The notes: a model not told the origin generated them from the letters alone. A stretch of DNA of 64,000 nucleotides from Agelas oroides (GCA_949130485.1 OX422185.1:4529928-4593927); one strand, 5' to 3'; positions 8,696 through 20,044 are shown, counted from the first letter of the stretch. Translations and numbers: made by a program.

Positions 8696-9138
8696 TGTAC
8701 AAAGCTACCATACAAGCTACCGTGTACATGTGTTTGTTAGATGTTGCTTAGCAACCAAAATTTTGTACTTGAATAACACAGAGTAGAATGGGTGGAGGTG
8801 ATTATGGGTGTGGCAGTGGGTTGCTAGGGGTAACATCTAACAAATAAGTTACATTCCCCAGACAGAACAGCATTCGCCCTTCGGGCTCATGCTGCTCCGT
8901 CTGGGGAATGTAACTATTATGTACAAAGCTACCATACAAGCTACCGTGTACATGTGTGTACAAAGCTACCATACAAGCTACCGTGTACATGTGTGTACAA
9001 AGCTACCATACAAGCTACCGTGTACATGTGTGTACAAAGCTACCATACAAGCTACCGTGTACATGTGTGTACAAAGCTACCATACAAGCTACCGTGTACA
9101 TGTGTGTACAAAGCTACCATACAAGCTACCGTGTACAT
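8696..9138. repeat. 37-bp minisatellite, first block with duplicated flank
   Basis: There is one unit at about 8696-8729, an intervening flank at 8730-8920, then six 37-bp units. The unit contains ACAAAGCTACCATACAAGC and TACCGTGTACATGTGTGT. The flank has a strong hairpin: TTACATTCCCCAGAC near 8848 is inverted at GTCTGGGGAATGTAA near 8898, enclosing CGCCCTTCGGGC. Confidence 0.92.
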
Positions 9139-10408
9139 GTGTTTGTTAGATGTTGCTTAGCAACCAAAATTTTGTACTTGAATAACACAGAGTAGAATGG
9201 GTGGAGGTGATTATGGGTGTGGCAGTGGGTTGCTAGGGGTAACATCTAACAAATAAGTTACATTCCCCAGACAGAACAGCATTCGCCCTTCGGGCTCATG
9301 CTGCTCCGTCTGGGGAATGTAACTATTATGTACAAAGCTACCATACAAGCTACCGTGTACATGTGTGTACAAAGCTACCATACAAGCTACCGTGTACATG
9401 TGTGTACAAAGCTACCATACAAGCTACCGTGTACATGTGTGTACAAAGCTACCATACAAGCTACCGTGTACATGTGTGTACAAAGCTACCATACAAGCTA
9501 CCGTGTACATGTGTGTACAAAGCTACCATACAAGCTACCGTGTACATGTGTGTACAAAGCTACCATTCAAGCTACCGTGTACAAAGCTACCATACAAGCT
9601 ACCGTGTACATGTGTGTACAAAGCTACCATTCAAGCTACCGTGTACATGTGTGTACAAAGCTACCATACAAGCTACCGTGTACATGTGTGTACAAAGCTA
9701 CCATACAAGCTACCGTGTACATGTGTGTACAAAGCTACCATACAAGCTACCGTGTACATGTGTGTACAAAGCTACCATACAAGCTACCGTGTACATGTGT
9801 GTACAAAGCTACCATACAAGCTACCGTGTACATGTGTGTACAAAGCTACCATACAAGCTACCGTGTACATGCGTGTACAAAGCTACCATACAAGCTACCG
9901 TGTACATGTGTGTACAAAGCTACCATACAAGCTACCGTGTACATGTGTGTACAAAGCTACCATACAAGCTACCGTGTACATGTGTGTACAAAGCTACCAT
10001 ACAAGCTACCGTGTACATGTGTGTACAAAGCTACCATTCAAGCTACCGTGTACATGTGTGTACAAAGCTACCATACAAGCTACCGTGTACATGTGTGTAC
10101 AAAGCTACCATACAAGCTACCGTGTACATGTGTGTACAAAGCTACCATACAAGCTACCGTGTACATGTGTGTACAAAGCTACCATACAAGCTACCGTGTA
10201 CATGCGTGTACAAAGCTACCATACAAGCTACCGTGTACATGCGTGTACAAAGCTACCATACAAGCTACCGTGTACATGCGTGTACAAAGCTACCATACAA
10301 GCTACCGTGTACATGTGTGTACAAAGCTACCATTCAAGCTACCGTGTACATGTGTGTACAAAGCTACCATACAAGCTACCGTGTACATGTGCGTAAAAAG
10401 CTACCATA
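9139..10408. repeat. 37-bp minisatellite, main block (about 29 units)
   Basis: The flank with its hairpin is repeated exactly 409 bp downstream (9139-9329). It is followed by about 29 units of the 37-bp repeat, with scattered ATTCAAGC and GCGTGT variants and one shortened unit near 9583. Because 37 is not a multiple of 3 and the unit lacks stops, all three forward frames stay open (343-371 codons). These are not proteins. Confidence 0.95.
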
Positions 10409-11317
10409 CCTAACAATTTCCAAAATGCTGAATTAGTTTCCATTCCACCTAACAAGAAAAGTGTTTCACTGAGTTCCTAGCCCTGTGTGAGGTGTGTGTG
10501 TGTGTATGTGTGTGCATGTGTGTGTGTGTGTGCATGGATGTGTGTGTGTATAGCAATAAGCACTTTCTCCCAGTTAGAATGAGAATGCCAATTACAAACA
10601 TACAATACCCCAGCCCTCACACACCTCCCTCCATTTCACTCTCTTCTCCACTCTCCCCCCTCGACTAAGAAGACACAAGAGTAAGTGTGCAGTCGTCTCT
10701 TGACTAGCAATTCACAATATATCCAAGCTATTAGCAAATACTTTCTCCTACTAAATAAAATCACTGTGCTCATGTATAAAAACAAGATATTCACATAAAC
10801 AACAGTGTGCAACTTTTTAAGCAGCAATGAACATATAGACCCAGTAAACCGGGTGCCCCTGTCCCACTCTTTCTGCTAGTGCAGAACCTATCTTCAAAAC
10901 AGATTGCACCAACTGATAACATGTGGCCAAAATCAGATGACGCCAAAAAGCATCACCAGTGGTTAAAGGGTTAACTTAAACCCAATAGTACACTTTTGAT
11001 AACGTTATACTGCACAGAAAAGATAGTCTCTATGCGCTGGCGTCAGCAGAAAGGGGTGGAACAGGGGGAGAGGTGGGTGAGGTCACAGTAGGGTGGTGTG
11101 TACATGGCAGCTGCTAGGCTTGGCTGTAAAAGCAGCATGGTTGGCCCTGGGTTGGCCAGTTTTCGACCTGGCTGCATGTGCAGGCCTAGAAAATGCTACC
11201 TTTCTGAAATAGTTGACAACTTCTCTGGAGTAGAAAATCAGGACTGTGTGCCTGATCAATCCTCTGTCGAGGCTAAGTGCACGCTGACAACATCTGCGTG
11301 TATTGTGTGAGTGTGTG

Positions 11318-11360
<43 letters not shown>

Positions 11361-11380
11361 TTAACTAAAGGTGTAAAATA
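10409..11380. other. repeat-derived, no gene
   Basis: A short TG tract lies at 10493-10550 in the same repeat context as 18320-18545 and 27105-27302. The segment at about 11090-11185 is inverted relative to about 44715-44790. A TG tract occupies 11315-11359. A 70-codon frame at 11098-11310 has no recognisable feature. Confidence 0.5.
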
Positions 11381-11381
11381 C

Positions 11382-11530
11382 AGGCCCACACACTAAGTGA
11401 GGAGCCTTCCAAAAATTTCATTTCAAGCCTAAATTTGAGTGGGATTTGCTTTTTTGCTTTTATACTCCTCCACTGTACCATTCACTTGTGGGTTTGGGTG
11501 AAAATATATTCATTGACTATGAATAATCTA
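11382..11530 (-). ncRNA. Sm-class snRNA-like element, variant hairpin
   Basis: Palindrome ATTCATAGTCAATGAAT (about 11508-11525), CCCACAAGTG (about 11484-11494), TATAAAA (about 11458-11464), AAATTTTTGG (11409-11418), and a GC-rich 3' stem made of GGCTCC, CAC, GTG and GGGCC segments (11383-11406). The hairpin sequence differs entirely from class 1 while keeping the position. Confidence 0.55.
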
Positions 11531-11611
11531 TTCACAGTCAATGAATTTACTCAAACCAGTAGGCCAGAAGAAGGAAAAGCAGATTGCTGGACTTTTGAAA
11601 AGCCCCAATAC

Positions 11612-11813
11612 ATGTGGCAGTCCCGAATAGAAATCGAATATTATTCTGTCGCGTATTTCGAGCGCATCACCAAGTTTGATGCGCTATAGCGCTGAGCTTC
11701 TGCTAAGGACGGGGTTCATACACGTTTCATAGACGTATCAGTTATTCATGTGTTTACACGCCGCCCTTAGCGGAAGCTCAGCACTATAGCGTGTCAAACT
11801 CGATGATGTGCTC
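11612..11813. mobile_element. foldback MITE, right tip missing
   Basis: It starts ATGTGGCAGTCCCGAATAG with arms as in 6205-6467. The right arm ends near GATGATGTGCTCC without the terminal GGGACTGCCACAT. Confidence 0.7.
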
Positions 11814-11988
11814 CACTCCCTACAACTGTAGAAAGCTTGGACTCCACCTAAATTTTACTGCCCTGAGGTGACCAATACTTAGGTAAAAGTAATGCACAAT
11901 GCATACGACAAATGGCTACTGCAGGGCAAGCTATCATCAGCATTCACACAATAATTTCTCAAAGTTTTGTACTGGCCTGAATTATCTG

Positions 11989-12480
11989 AAAACGAGTGAC
12001 GTTTTTTTCCGGTATAGCTTGGTACTATGGTGATAATGATTTTATCATACGAACCTTTGATTTCATTGCACGTTCAGACGCAGCGCACATGACTTGTAGT
12101 ACCTGATACGGATTCTCGCGTGATTTGTAGTACCTGATACGGATTCTCGCATGACTTGTAGTAAAAAATATGACTTTTTATAAACTGCATGCAGCTGCAA
12201 GGCTTCCTCATTCACTCCCATACATTAGCATGAGTTAGACATAATTATGATAAATGTTTTTATTATCCAGTTGATACTTTTAGAACAATATTTTCCTATT
12301 CCTGTGCCGTGCAATATCACATGTTATCATACGTCTAACTCACGCTAACGTATGGGAGTCAATGGGGAAGCCTTGAAGCTGCACGCAGTTTATAAAAAGC
12401 CGTGTTGCTGCGCACTCGTAACAATACAGATGGCAACAAACTCGTGATATTATCCGGTATAGCTTTGTACTATGGTGATA
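11989..12480. mobile_element. foldback element (GGTATAGCTTKGTACTATGG family)
   Basis: The two arms are inverted and share CATACATTAGC / GCTAACGTATGGGAG, TTTATAAACTGC / GCAGTTTATAAA and terminal CGAGTGA-like tips. Note that GGTATAGCTTGGTACTATGG lies near the left end and reappears in direct orientation at the right end (about 12455-12478), so the structure is compound. One arm recurs at 38119-38314. Confidence 0.55.
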
Positions 12481-13080
12481 CTTAGTCTATGATTTTAACT
12501 TAGAATTATGTAGTGACTGCAGTGGCCTAGTGCCGGGACAATTACTCGATTAATCGATTGTTACATTGCCAATTTGCATACAATTATTGCTGAACAATCA
12601 GTAATAACGATCTATGGTTTTATTGCACATGACTTTTTGTGCAGTTGCCAGCACGCTGCGTACTACCGAGTTCAGGGCTAAGCTTAGAGATCTTGCTGAA
12701 TCACGTCAATGGCCGAACCGGAGGCAACTCAGAAAATACAAGTGCGCATAGTGTCTCTTACAGGTAAAAAGACTGCCACATGGAGGCATTTTACTTCCCG
12801 TAATTTTAATCAATAATCAATGATGTCAATGATGGGCTATATCTGAGATACCGTACCTCTGACGTGACACACTGACAGCGCAAACCAGCTTGTTTTACTT
12901 GGAGTTGTACAGCAAGAACAAGACAAGTTACTTCACTGCTCAGAACAAGTCCATGTTGAACATAAGTTTTGTACTTGCCAAGATACGCGAAAAATGTCTC
13001 ACCCTGCAACATCGACCTTTGTTGCATCATGTAGGCTAACTGAGAGAATGCCCTCATGCTTGTACAATAACTAATATTCA

Positions 13081-13252
13081 TAGCCCACTGTCTACTCCAG
13101 AGGAGTGGGGCCTCAAAAATTTTGAGCTTTTCCTCACAAGCTTATGTAGTGACTTGTACATTCAAGCACTACCTGCATACAGCTGCTTATATACCCAGCC
13201 TGTGTACGAACCACTTGTGGGTTTGGCCAGTATTCATGGCACAATGAATACA
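13081..13252 (-). ncRNA. Sm-class snRNA-like element, class-2 hairpin
   Basis: Palindrome ATTCATTG..CATGAAT (about 13230-13249), CCCACAAGTGGTTCG, TATATAAG (about 13188-13194), AAAATTTTTGAG (13113-13123), and a compound stem: outer GCCC/GGGC, inner ACTCC/GGAGT around a TCT loop (13082-13112). The body has ATGCAGGTAGTGCTTG. It is nearly identical to 31219-31389. Confidence 0.6.
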
Positions 13253-13690
13253 ACCTTAACTTCACTCACTGACTTCACCAAGCGTGACTGATTTCAACTC
13301 ACTTCAAATAAGTGTGAAGTGTAAGCGTGAAGCATCACTGCTCAGCGTGAAAGCCTACCAAGTACACGCTTATACTTGTACAAGCTTACGCATGCTGATA
13401 TACTCACCCACACTCTTTGAAGCAAGGCTAAACCAACAGTATACGAACCACTTGTGAGTTTTGCCAGTATTCATGGCAGAGTGAATATAACTAACTTCAC
13501 ACACTGAATGTGAGTTAATGTTGATTCAACTCAGTTCAAATGAGTGTGTACTGTAAGCGTGAAGCGACACTGCTCAGCGTGGAAGTACTAGCAAGTACAC
13601 GCTTATATTGTACAAGCTTACGCATAATGATACACTCACCCACACTATTTGAAGCAAGGCTAAATCAACAGTAGAAATAACAGTGATACA
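13200..13690. repeat. two-unit tandem duplication carrying an orphan promoter
   Basis: About 240 bp beginning at GTGTACGAACCACTTGTGGG is repeated from about 13438. The second unit has the CCACTTGTG block and the ATTCAT...GTGAAT palindrome but no RNA body, Sm site or hairpin, so it is a promoter without a gene. Confidence 0.7.
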
Positions 13691-14176
13691 GTCATGCATG
13701 CCTACTATAAACAATCATATTGCACAGACCGTAGAAATGACAACACTTGAATAGTTCTCTGTGCCAGGTTTTTCGTTCTTACACCAACCAAAATAATAGT
13801 TCTCAAAATCTGTCTGTATGCATGCACATAATTATATTTAGTAAATCAGAAGGCTAATTCTTTCATAAAGCAAACGGGTTTTTTTTCACAAAGTAGCAGA
13901 AGGCTTCTGCTGAAGGTACCATAGATATAGCGTCATTTCCAGGCCTCACCCAGCTTTTCATTGTGTTTGTGCATGGGGACAGTCTGGGAATAAGGCTACT
14001 ATAGCTAGTAGTTTAGTTCCAAAAATGCTTCCAGTAACACTGTGTGGGAGGCTAAAGAGGAGTACGAAACTTGATCTCTTGTTGATAAAATGAAGCTACG
14101 CACGCACGTCTGTACACATGCACACACACATACAGTTCTCAGTCAAAATCCAAAAATTGGATGATCTTGTAAAATA

Positions 14177-14346
14177 ATTCATTGTGTCATGAATATTGCT
14201 CAAAACCCATAATTGTCTTGTACAGAGGTGAGGTATAAAAGGCAGGAGTGTGGGGAGATCTGTGGTCCTGGATTTGTCTCTATATCTCCTTTCAACAGGA
14301 AAATTTTTGGAGCCCAAGTACTCCTCTGGAGTAGTCAGTGGGCTAT
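14177..14346 (+). ncRNA. Sm-class snRNA-like element, class-2 hairpin, plus strand
   Basis: Palindrome ATTCATTGTGTCATGAAT (14178-14195), CCCATAATTGTC, TATAAAA (14234-14240), a body with GGAGAT/ATCTCC pairing, AAAATTTTTGG (14300-14310), and a stem with TACTCC/GGAGTA inner arms and GCCCA/TGGGC outer arms (14311-14344). It is one of only three plus-strand copies. Confidence 0.62.
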
Positions 14347-14446
14347 ACATATAGCAAATACAAAGTATAATGTGATTATCAGAGGTGCTGAAGGGAAGTG
14401 AAGATGCAAGGCCAAAAGCTTGCAGGAGTTGTTGGTGAAGGAGTCC

Positions 14447-15028
14447 CTGCATATCCAGATGACACCCTCAGAGGAGCGATTCAACTGAGATGGAGGACTG
14501 GAAGTCCCTGGTTGCTGGACTGATGTAATGAGGAGGCAGGGAGGGAAGAGCAATCCTCACCAACCTTTGACCTCCAATGATGTGCGTCCTCAATAGTGCA
14601 ATAGAAGCATTTGTTCACACTTCTTGACTTTCGCCCTGATCATGACTGGAGCATTCAGTCGAAACATCAGCAAGTTATTTTTCCGAGCTCAAGTTGGTAA
14701 CAGATAACCTTCTCTTTCATTTATGCAGCAGCCAACTGAGAAGCCACTGAAAGTTTGTTATAGCCAGTCTTTAAAAGAACCAAGCACTGATGCATAGAGC
14801 TCTCCCTTCTGCACAAAATTCCAAACCTTGGAACAAAATCAAGGCAGCCATTTTGCAGTTTTGTAGCAATATTTAATTTGTGTGCTCTTTGATTTTATTA
14901 TAGTCACTTCCCATACAAGGTGTTAGTGACAAGAAATTCAAATCAAACCACCAGAGGTTTTCTACCGGGGGTGTAAACAGCTGGGCAAGAGACTATGTAG
15001 CAACATACATTCTGTGTTTTCCCATTAA
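14447..15028. other. non-coding stretch
   Basis: No gene, tandem array or clear repeat partner was found. The short minus-strand frame at 14335-14553 overlaps an snRNA-like copy and is not credible. Confidence 0.4.
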
Positions 15029-15030
15029 AT

Positions 15031-15183
15031 GTAGCCCACTGTACTCTAGAACACTTACACCTCAAAAATTTACAAACTCAAAGCTAACGTGAGTAGCCAC
15101 CATGCACTGACAATGGTCCTTTTATACCTGGCCATTGTACAAACTAGTTATGGGTTCTCAGCAATTTCATGAGGGCAATGAAT
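15031..15183 (-). ncRNA. Sm-class snRNA-like element, class-2-related
   Basis: TATAAAAGG (about 15119-15126), CCCATAACTAG, AAATTTTTGAGG (15061-15071), and a 3' stem ending AGTGGGCTAC (15032-15060). The distal palindrome is degraded (TTCATTGCCCTCATGAA). Confidence 0.5.
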
Positions 15184-15354
15184 CTTATAATGGAAATATC
15201 TATTGCAGGTAAAATTCAACAGAAAGGTTTGGAGGGGAGTTGGTAAAACGTGCAGAATATGGAATAACGAAACAGCTGAATAATTGAATAACGGAACATT
15301 TAATTGATCGGAAATGAAAACGTTTTGGATTTTGCCAACACGGCAATACAGTAG

Positions 15355-15470
15355 TACAAGTCCAGATGTAGATAGTGGTGGCAGGGCTACCTTGTTGGAC
15401 AGTGGCAGTGACTACCACTGTCCAGCAAGGTAGCCCTGCCACAGCCACGGATATCTATATCTGGAGTTGT
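15355..15470. repeat. short inverted repeat
   Basis: CCAGATGTAGATAGTGGTGG and GGCAGGGCTACCTTG are repeated in inverse around 15420-15465 (CAAGGTAGCCCTGCC, ATATCTGG), giving a hairpin of about 100 bp. It is a small foldback of unknown family. Confidence 0.6.
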
Positions 15471-15689
15471 ATAGGAGCTATGAACACTTTGTGGGAGTCC
15501 TCGATAGTTGCCCTAAAGCTAGAAGAAGTGTGGTAAGCAGGCTGCCGTATAAAGTCTGCTGAATATTTACTTAGCCTCGTTCCAAGGCTTGACTGCTTCT
15601 GTGAGCCGGGCTTTATCAATGTAAGAGCAGGAGCCAAGAATCTATGGCTTTATGGGTGGAAGGCCCTTCCATCTACTGTTGAGACACCA

Positions 15690-16052
15690 TTTGTAAAGTT
15701 GTATATGCATACACTCAGACAGTCACAAACGTCTAAGTTCGACAGGAAAAATGCGTGCTCCAAGTTACGTGACCACACATTACCGTTATGTACGTGTTAC
15801 GGAGGGGTATACAGAAACATTGCACGTGAAGAAAATGGCATACTTAGTCGCGGTAGGTTTATAACGCTTCTAGCTTTTGAACTAGGCAGTTTTAGAAAAA
15901 AAGGCTTTTTAGTTTTACTGCATTTTCCGCGCTGTAGCCGCTGATACCTCTCATTGGACGCCTAAAAGCGCGAGAAGGCAGAATAGAGAAAACGGACACA
16001 CACAGACACACAGGACTACTGTAAACCTCCTCGCGCATGCGCGCCAAGGGTT
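15690..16052. repeat. interspersed repeat H, copy 1
   Basis: It matches 45488-45838 and the right edge of the window from about 63770. Landmarks are CAGTCACAAACGTC, GTACGTGTTACGGAG, GAAAATGGC, a TTTTACTGCATTTTCCGCGC segment, GCGAGAAGGCAGAATAGAG and an end near GCGCGCCAAGGGTTAATTA. The GGGTTAA end resembles a piggyBac tip, but no matching left end is seen. Confidence 0.75.
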
Positions 16053-16185
16053 AATTAACTTAAGACTGGCATATCCAAGCAATAAGCAATGCTTTCTCCT
16101 ATACAATAAAACCACTGCTCATGTATAAAAAAAGAAGCAGTACACATACACTAGAGTGTACAGCCTTTAAGAAACAATGAATATT

Positions 16186-16403
16186 ACAAAACATTAAAAA
16201 TGTAAAAAGATATAGGGACGACATGCCAAAAAGTATGCAAACAAGGTAAGGATGATATAATAGTTGAAGTAAATATACAAAGCCTCATCTCTGCATCGCT
16301 TTCACACTAGTTTGCAGCTGTAGTGTAAAAAGATGTAGGGGTAGGGCTTTGTAAATTTACCTTCATTATTATATCTACCTTGTTTGCATACTTTTTGGCA
16401 GGT
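16186..16403. mobile_element. foldback element (CAAGACTTAAAAAACATT family), truncated
   Basis: Inner arms AAAGATATAGGGACGACATG and TTGCATACTTTTTGGCA match 5600-5875. The outer tips are missing. Confidence 0.65.
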
Positions 16404-16740
16404 CGTATCTAATCACTGGACAGGATTGTGGACTGAATTGCTGGACTGGACTGATGGACTGGATTATTGGACTCAATTTGCTCATATCACATGACTTCCA
16501 TCCAATCAATTGTCGTAACAGTAACTGCCTTATTATAAGCTGCATCTTCCCACTGCATGCTAGAGAATGTACATGAGTGCACAATGTACAAGCTACATGG
16601 ATGGATGTGTATGTGTAGATATGTGGGTGGGTACTGATCTGATACTGTTCTGATGCTATTGCAGCACTGATCCAATTTTGAAAACAAGTGTGCAACTGAA
16701 CTGTATCAAGTCCAAACTTTTGGCTGTCTATTACAGGTGG

Positions 16741-16932
16741 TAGTATATAAGACCCTAGAGGGTCTTCCAATAATTGTCCTATGAATATTGTTAGCTAGGG
16801 TAATTGTACTGTGAACTCGCATACAACCCAGCCGTTTTTATAAACCCTGGCCTGTTCGTAACACTTGTGGGTTTTGTGTGACGTCACGTAATAGATATTC
16901 ATTGTGCTATGAATACAGTTAGCCAGGATAAT
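16741..16932 (-). ncRNA. Sm-class snRNA-like element, chimeric body
   Basis: Palindrome (about 16895-16914), TGACGTCA, CCCACAAGTGTTACGAAC, TTTATAAA (about 16838-16844), an AATTATTGG Sm variant (about 16767-16776), and a perfect 8-bp hairpin AAGACCCT/AGGGTCTT (16749-16766). The body contains a piece (about 16779-16806) resembling the upstream promoter flank of other copies, suggesting recombination between two elements. Confidence 0.55.
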
Positions 16933-16959
16933 CAAGCTTCACTGCTTGAGTGAGTGTGT

Positions 16960-17012
16960 GCATACATGTGTGTGCATGTGTGTGTACATGTGTGTGTGTG
17001 TGTGTGTGTGTT
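16960..17012. repeat. TG-rich microsatellite
   Basis: TG dinucleotides with CATACATG interruptions, on the promoter side of the snRNA-like element. The same arrangement is present at 40448-40482. Confidence 0.9.
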
Positions 17013-17368
17013 TCTGCATGCTATTGACATATTACCGTCTATTTGTGACAGATAATTTTGACACTAAATGCTACACTTTCCGTAGATTTATTAATGCGGC
17101 ATATGGTGTGAAAAGTATTCACTTGATCGTGTGCATCTAGCAGCCGATTTGATGCTTTAAACGGAACTGTAAACTCCCATGGAGTCAGTTGAGAAGGAAA
17201 AGGGACTACATACCGGTAAAACAATCGCAAGAGGTAACCTGACATTCCATTGTACTTTCGTCTTCCTTTTGCTTCCTGACGCTCTTCACTGGTAAGCAAT
17301 GAGTGTTTTCCAAAGGTGCCAAGGTAAGTGCTACTCAGACTAGCTATAGGGTAGGCACATCATACATG

Positions 17369-17497
17369 TGACTTTGAAGACATCATTAGCACCCTCCCAC
17401 TGATGAGCACGTGACTTTGAAGGCATCATTAGCACCCTCCCACTGATGAGCACGTGACTTTGAAGACATCATTAGCACCCTCCCACTGATGAGCACG
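17369..17497. repeat. 43-bp tandem repeat, three units
   Basis: Three near-identical units contain GTGACTTTGAAGACATC and ATTAGCACCCTCCCACTG, each ending GATGAGCAC. A single related unit is near 40828-40862. Confidence 0.9.
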
Positions 17498-17707
17498 TGC
17501 TTAAATCAGTAATAATTAAGCCGCATGCGTGAACAGCTGAAACCAAGCCCTTTCTCCTCCTCTTCGGGCCTGGAAACGAGGCTACTACATGCAGTACTAA
17601 GGCTTTCTCAGAAGTGTGCAAGTGCAAAGTGCAGGAACTTCGGCCATCCACAGCCTGTTAGCCACCTTTGTCTTTATTAGTTTTAAAACGATCTGTCATA
17701 CTATAAA

Positions 17708-17715
17708 TGCCCCCC

Positions 17716-17737
<22 letters not shown>
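17708..17737. repeat. poly-C tract followed by A run
   Basis: About 29 consecutive C residues are followed by about nine A residues. Slippage-prone, so the length in an assembly is uncertain. Confidence 0.9.
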
Positions 17738-17744
<7 letters not shown>

Positions 17745-17747
<3 letters not shown>

Positions 17748-18330
17748 AAGCAGTCCTCCTGGACCATTCATAGCAGAATACTTGGTCCTGCCAGACCATC
17801 CAGGGCACTGTAGATAGTCCCCCCTAGGACCATCTACGGCACTGTAAATGGTCCTCCCTTGCCATAATTGGTCTCCCCTCTGTTCCACTATTCTAGTCAC
17901 AAATGTGAACTACAGAGTCAACTACAGAGCAAGATAGTGTACATGTAGTTCAAACTTGGGTCTCCATGTCACAAAACCATTTCAGAGGGCCTACAATAGC
18001 AGTCGATAGATGGCTGCTCAGATTCTCTACCGACTCCCATGGCCCTTGTTCAATGCAAGGTCAGCAATATTTACGATGACAACATTGCTGGTCATGTGTG
18101 TACAACAGAAAGCATCACAGCAAAGTAACTTGCATCATCAGTGATGACAGGAGACAACCCACATACAACTTTGTACCACAAACAGTGAAAATTTGGGCAG
18201 TGACTACACCCAAGGTGCATGTGTACATGTCCATAATGAACGGCAGCGAAAACTAAACTAAAAACTTCAGTAAACGGCATGCGAGATATCTTGGAAGATG
18301 ATCACCAACCACATAAGTTGGAGATGAAAG
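17745..18330. other. short imperfect repeats, no gene
   Basis: At 17750-17870 there are several degenerate units around GGACCATC, GGCACTGTA and GTCCTCC. The segment at about 18115-18185 is related to 60055-60120. There is no coding signal. Confidence 0.5.
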
Positions 18331-18583
18331 ATGGGGAAGTTGTTGATTCAAAGGGGACATATTAGCGTAAGCTTACTGTACATAGACTTTACTAGGTGTA
18401 CACCTAACGTACCAGACTCTTCACCAATCACAAGCTTGCTCTCAAAGGGGTCTATGAGGCTCTTGCCAAAACCGAAACTAAATTCTTTTCCATTCCACCT
18501 GACAGGAAAGTGTTTGACTGAGTTCTTAGCCCTGTGTAAGGGTTGTGTGTGTGTGTGTGTGTGCGCATGTGTGTGTGTGTGTG

Positions 18584-18616
<33 letters not shown>

Positions 18617-18655
18617 ATGTGTGTGTGTGTGCATGTGCGTATGTGTGTTGGTGTG
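18331..18655. repeat. interspersed repeat with TG tail
   Basis: The segment up to 18545 (landmarks AAAGGGGACATATTAG, CCACCTGACAGGAAA and GAGTTCTTAGCCCTGTGT) recurs at 27116-27302 and, in part, at 10438-10490. In each case it leads directly into a TG tract (here 18545-18655), so the microsatellite is part of the repeat unit. Confidence 0.8.
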
Positions 18656-18875
18656 TATGGCAATCAGCACTTGCAATGAGAATGCTAATTATGCACACAG
18701 AATAGCCCAGCCCTCACACACCTCCCTCCACTTCCTTGTCTTCCCCCTCTCCCCCTCAACCAAGCCCGCATATAAGTGAGTGTACAGTTTTCTCCTTCAG
18801 GACTAGCAATTCACAAAACATTAATAACATTACTTGTGCATAAACACAACATACACAAAAAAACCATAAGGCATA

Positions 18876-19050
18876 TAGACCCAGTATACCAGGTCTTCCA
18901 AAAAATTCATCAATTGCAGTAGAACAATTAGGAGAAGATAGTTCAGCCTGATGTTAGTAGCACAGCAGCTGTCCTTATATATCCAGGCCAGTTCCTAACA
19001 CTTGTGGGTTTGTGTGATGAACATGTACCATTGATATATGAATACTGTTA
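18876..19050 (-). ncRNA. Sm-class snRNA-like element
   Basis: CCCACAAGTGTTAGGAAC (about 18990-19008), TATATAAGG (about 18974-18981), AATTTTTTGG (about 18898-18906) and hairpin arms AGACCTGGT/ACTGGGTCT with two G-U pairs (18877-18896). The distal palindrome is decayed. The body starts CAGCTGCTGTGCTAC. Confidence 0.6.
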
Positions 19051-19309
19051 TACATGGAATAAGAGCAATTAAGTGTCTTGCCATTGTCTGGCTTAGCATC
19101 ATGCCTAGCCTGTGCCCGCCTTTCAGCGAGAAACAGTCTGGTGAGCAAAGTAGAGAATTTTTTAGGCCATTTCCAAAATCTGGTAAGAACCAATGGGAGT
19201 GTGAGATTGTTAATTATCACATAGCACTTCCCTTACAGTAGTAAAAGTTTGCCTCTCAACTTACGTACCCAAACGATTTTTGAGCGGTATGGTGCAAATT
19301 GCTTTGATG

Positions 19310-19680
19310 TTGCTAGGTTACACTGTCTAAGAGTGCATTATGACATCATTTTTATTGCGGAGGGAGGAGGAAGAGTGTGTAACTTCCTATTTTGGCCGTG
19401 GTGAAAGCAGAATCTCCCACATGTACTATAAATAGCACATCCAGTTGAATTGAAGCTAGTGTGCTGGTGAAGTGTGAGTAAAGTAGCTGCAAAACAGTTG
19501 AGTTGGAGGCTTAACAGTTGGACAAGAAGAGTGTTTTACTCAAAGAGAAGCTCAAGAGTTTGACCTAAAGGCTACATGGCAACTGTCAGGCTTGGATAGT
19601 ATTGTAAAACAAGCCTCGTCATGCCAGGAAGGGCCGAGAACCGTTCCTGTGTAGCTAGAACTTGTCATGTATAAGCTTGG
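19310..19680 (+). promoter_or_regulatory. second copy of the TATA-bearing repeat
   Basis: It matches 3440-3835, including CTATAAATAGCACATCC (about 19426-19442) and GGAAGGGCCGAGAAC. The donor-like CAGGTAAGC of the first copy reads CATGTATAAGC here, which weakens the case for a conserved spliced transcript. Confidence 0.35.
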
Positions 19681-20044
19681 AGTGGATGCATATTGCGTGG
19701 GCACGTTGCCGTCATTACAAAACCAATTCCACATTACGTACTAACCGAGGCACCATTTCCACTCCATGACGTAGTATTGATAGCAAGCCTCCTCCCGAGT
19801 TTTCTTCACGGCTGCGAGATAAAATCTGGGAGTGGCCTGGGAACGAGGCTACTTTGCAACTACAATGTTGTTTTGATGGAGGTGCACCACCGGACATTTC
19901 TGTTGATGACAAGTTAGAGGACAGTTGAGTGAGGTTTGTAACAATGTTAGTGGTGGAAGTATGTTAGTGGACTGAAAGGGTGGAAATTTCCTCTTGCACT
20001 AAATTGCCTTACAAAGGACCTGTAGCTGAGGAGAATAACAAACA

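Larger units (their letters stand above)
12836..14445. repeat. segmental duplication, copy 1 (partner 30905-32745)
   Basis: Shared in order with 30905-32745: GTACCTCTGACGT, AATGCCCTCATGCTTG, a minus-strand snRNA-like copy, a TACACTCACCCACACT segment, CAGTCATGCATGCCTACT, an AGGCTTCTGCTGAAG segment, a short foldback and a plus-strand snRNA-like copy. The partner differs mainly by a 495-bp MITE insertion and the loss of one internal tandem duplicate. Confidence 0.85.
16698..17345. repeat. segmental duplication, copy 1 (partner 40198-40820)
   Basis: Both copies run from CAAACTTTTGGCTGTC through an snRNA-like element, a short TG tract, TGACAGATAATTTTGACACT and GACGCTCTTCACTGGTAA. It is non-coding and diverged by scattered indels. 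Confidence 0.85.

Noticed and set aside
9298-10413. Three overlapping frames of 343-371 codons
   Set aside because: They are three frames of one 37-bp tandem repeat without stops; protein sequence is the same repeat read out of phase.
15690-16052. Repeat H as a complete piggyBac-like element
   Set aside because: The right end has GGGTTAA but no TTAACCC-type left end is present in either full copy.
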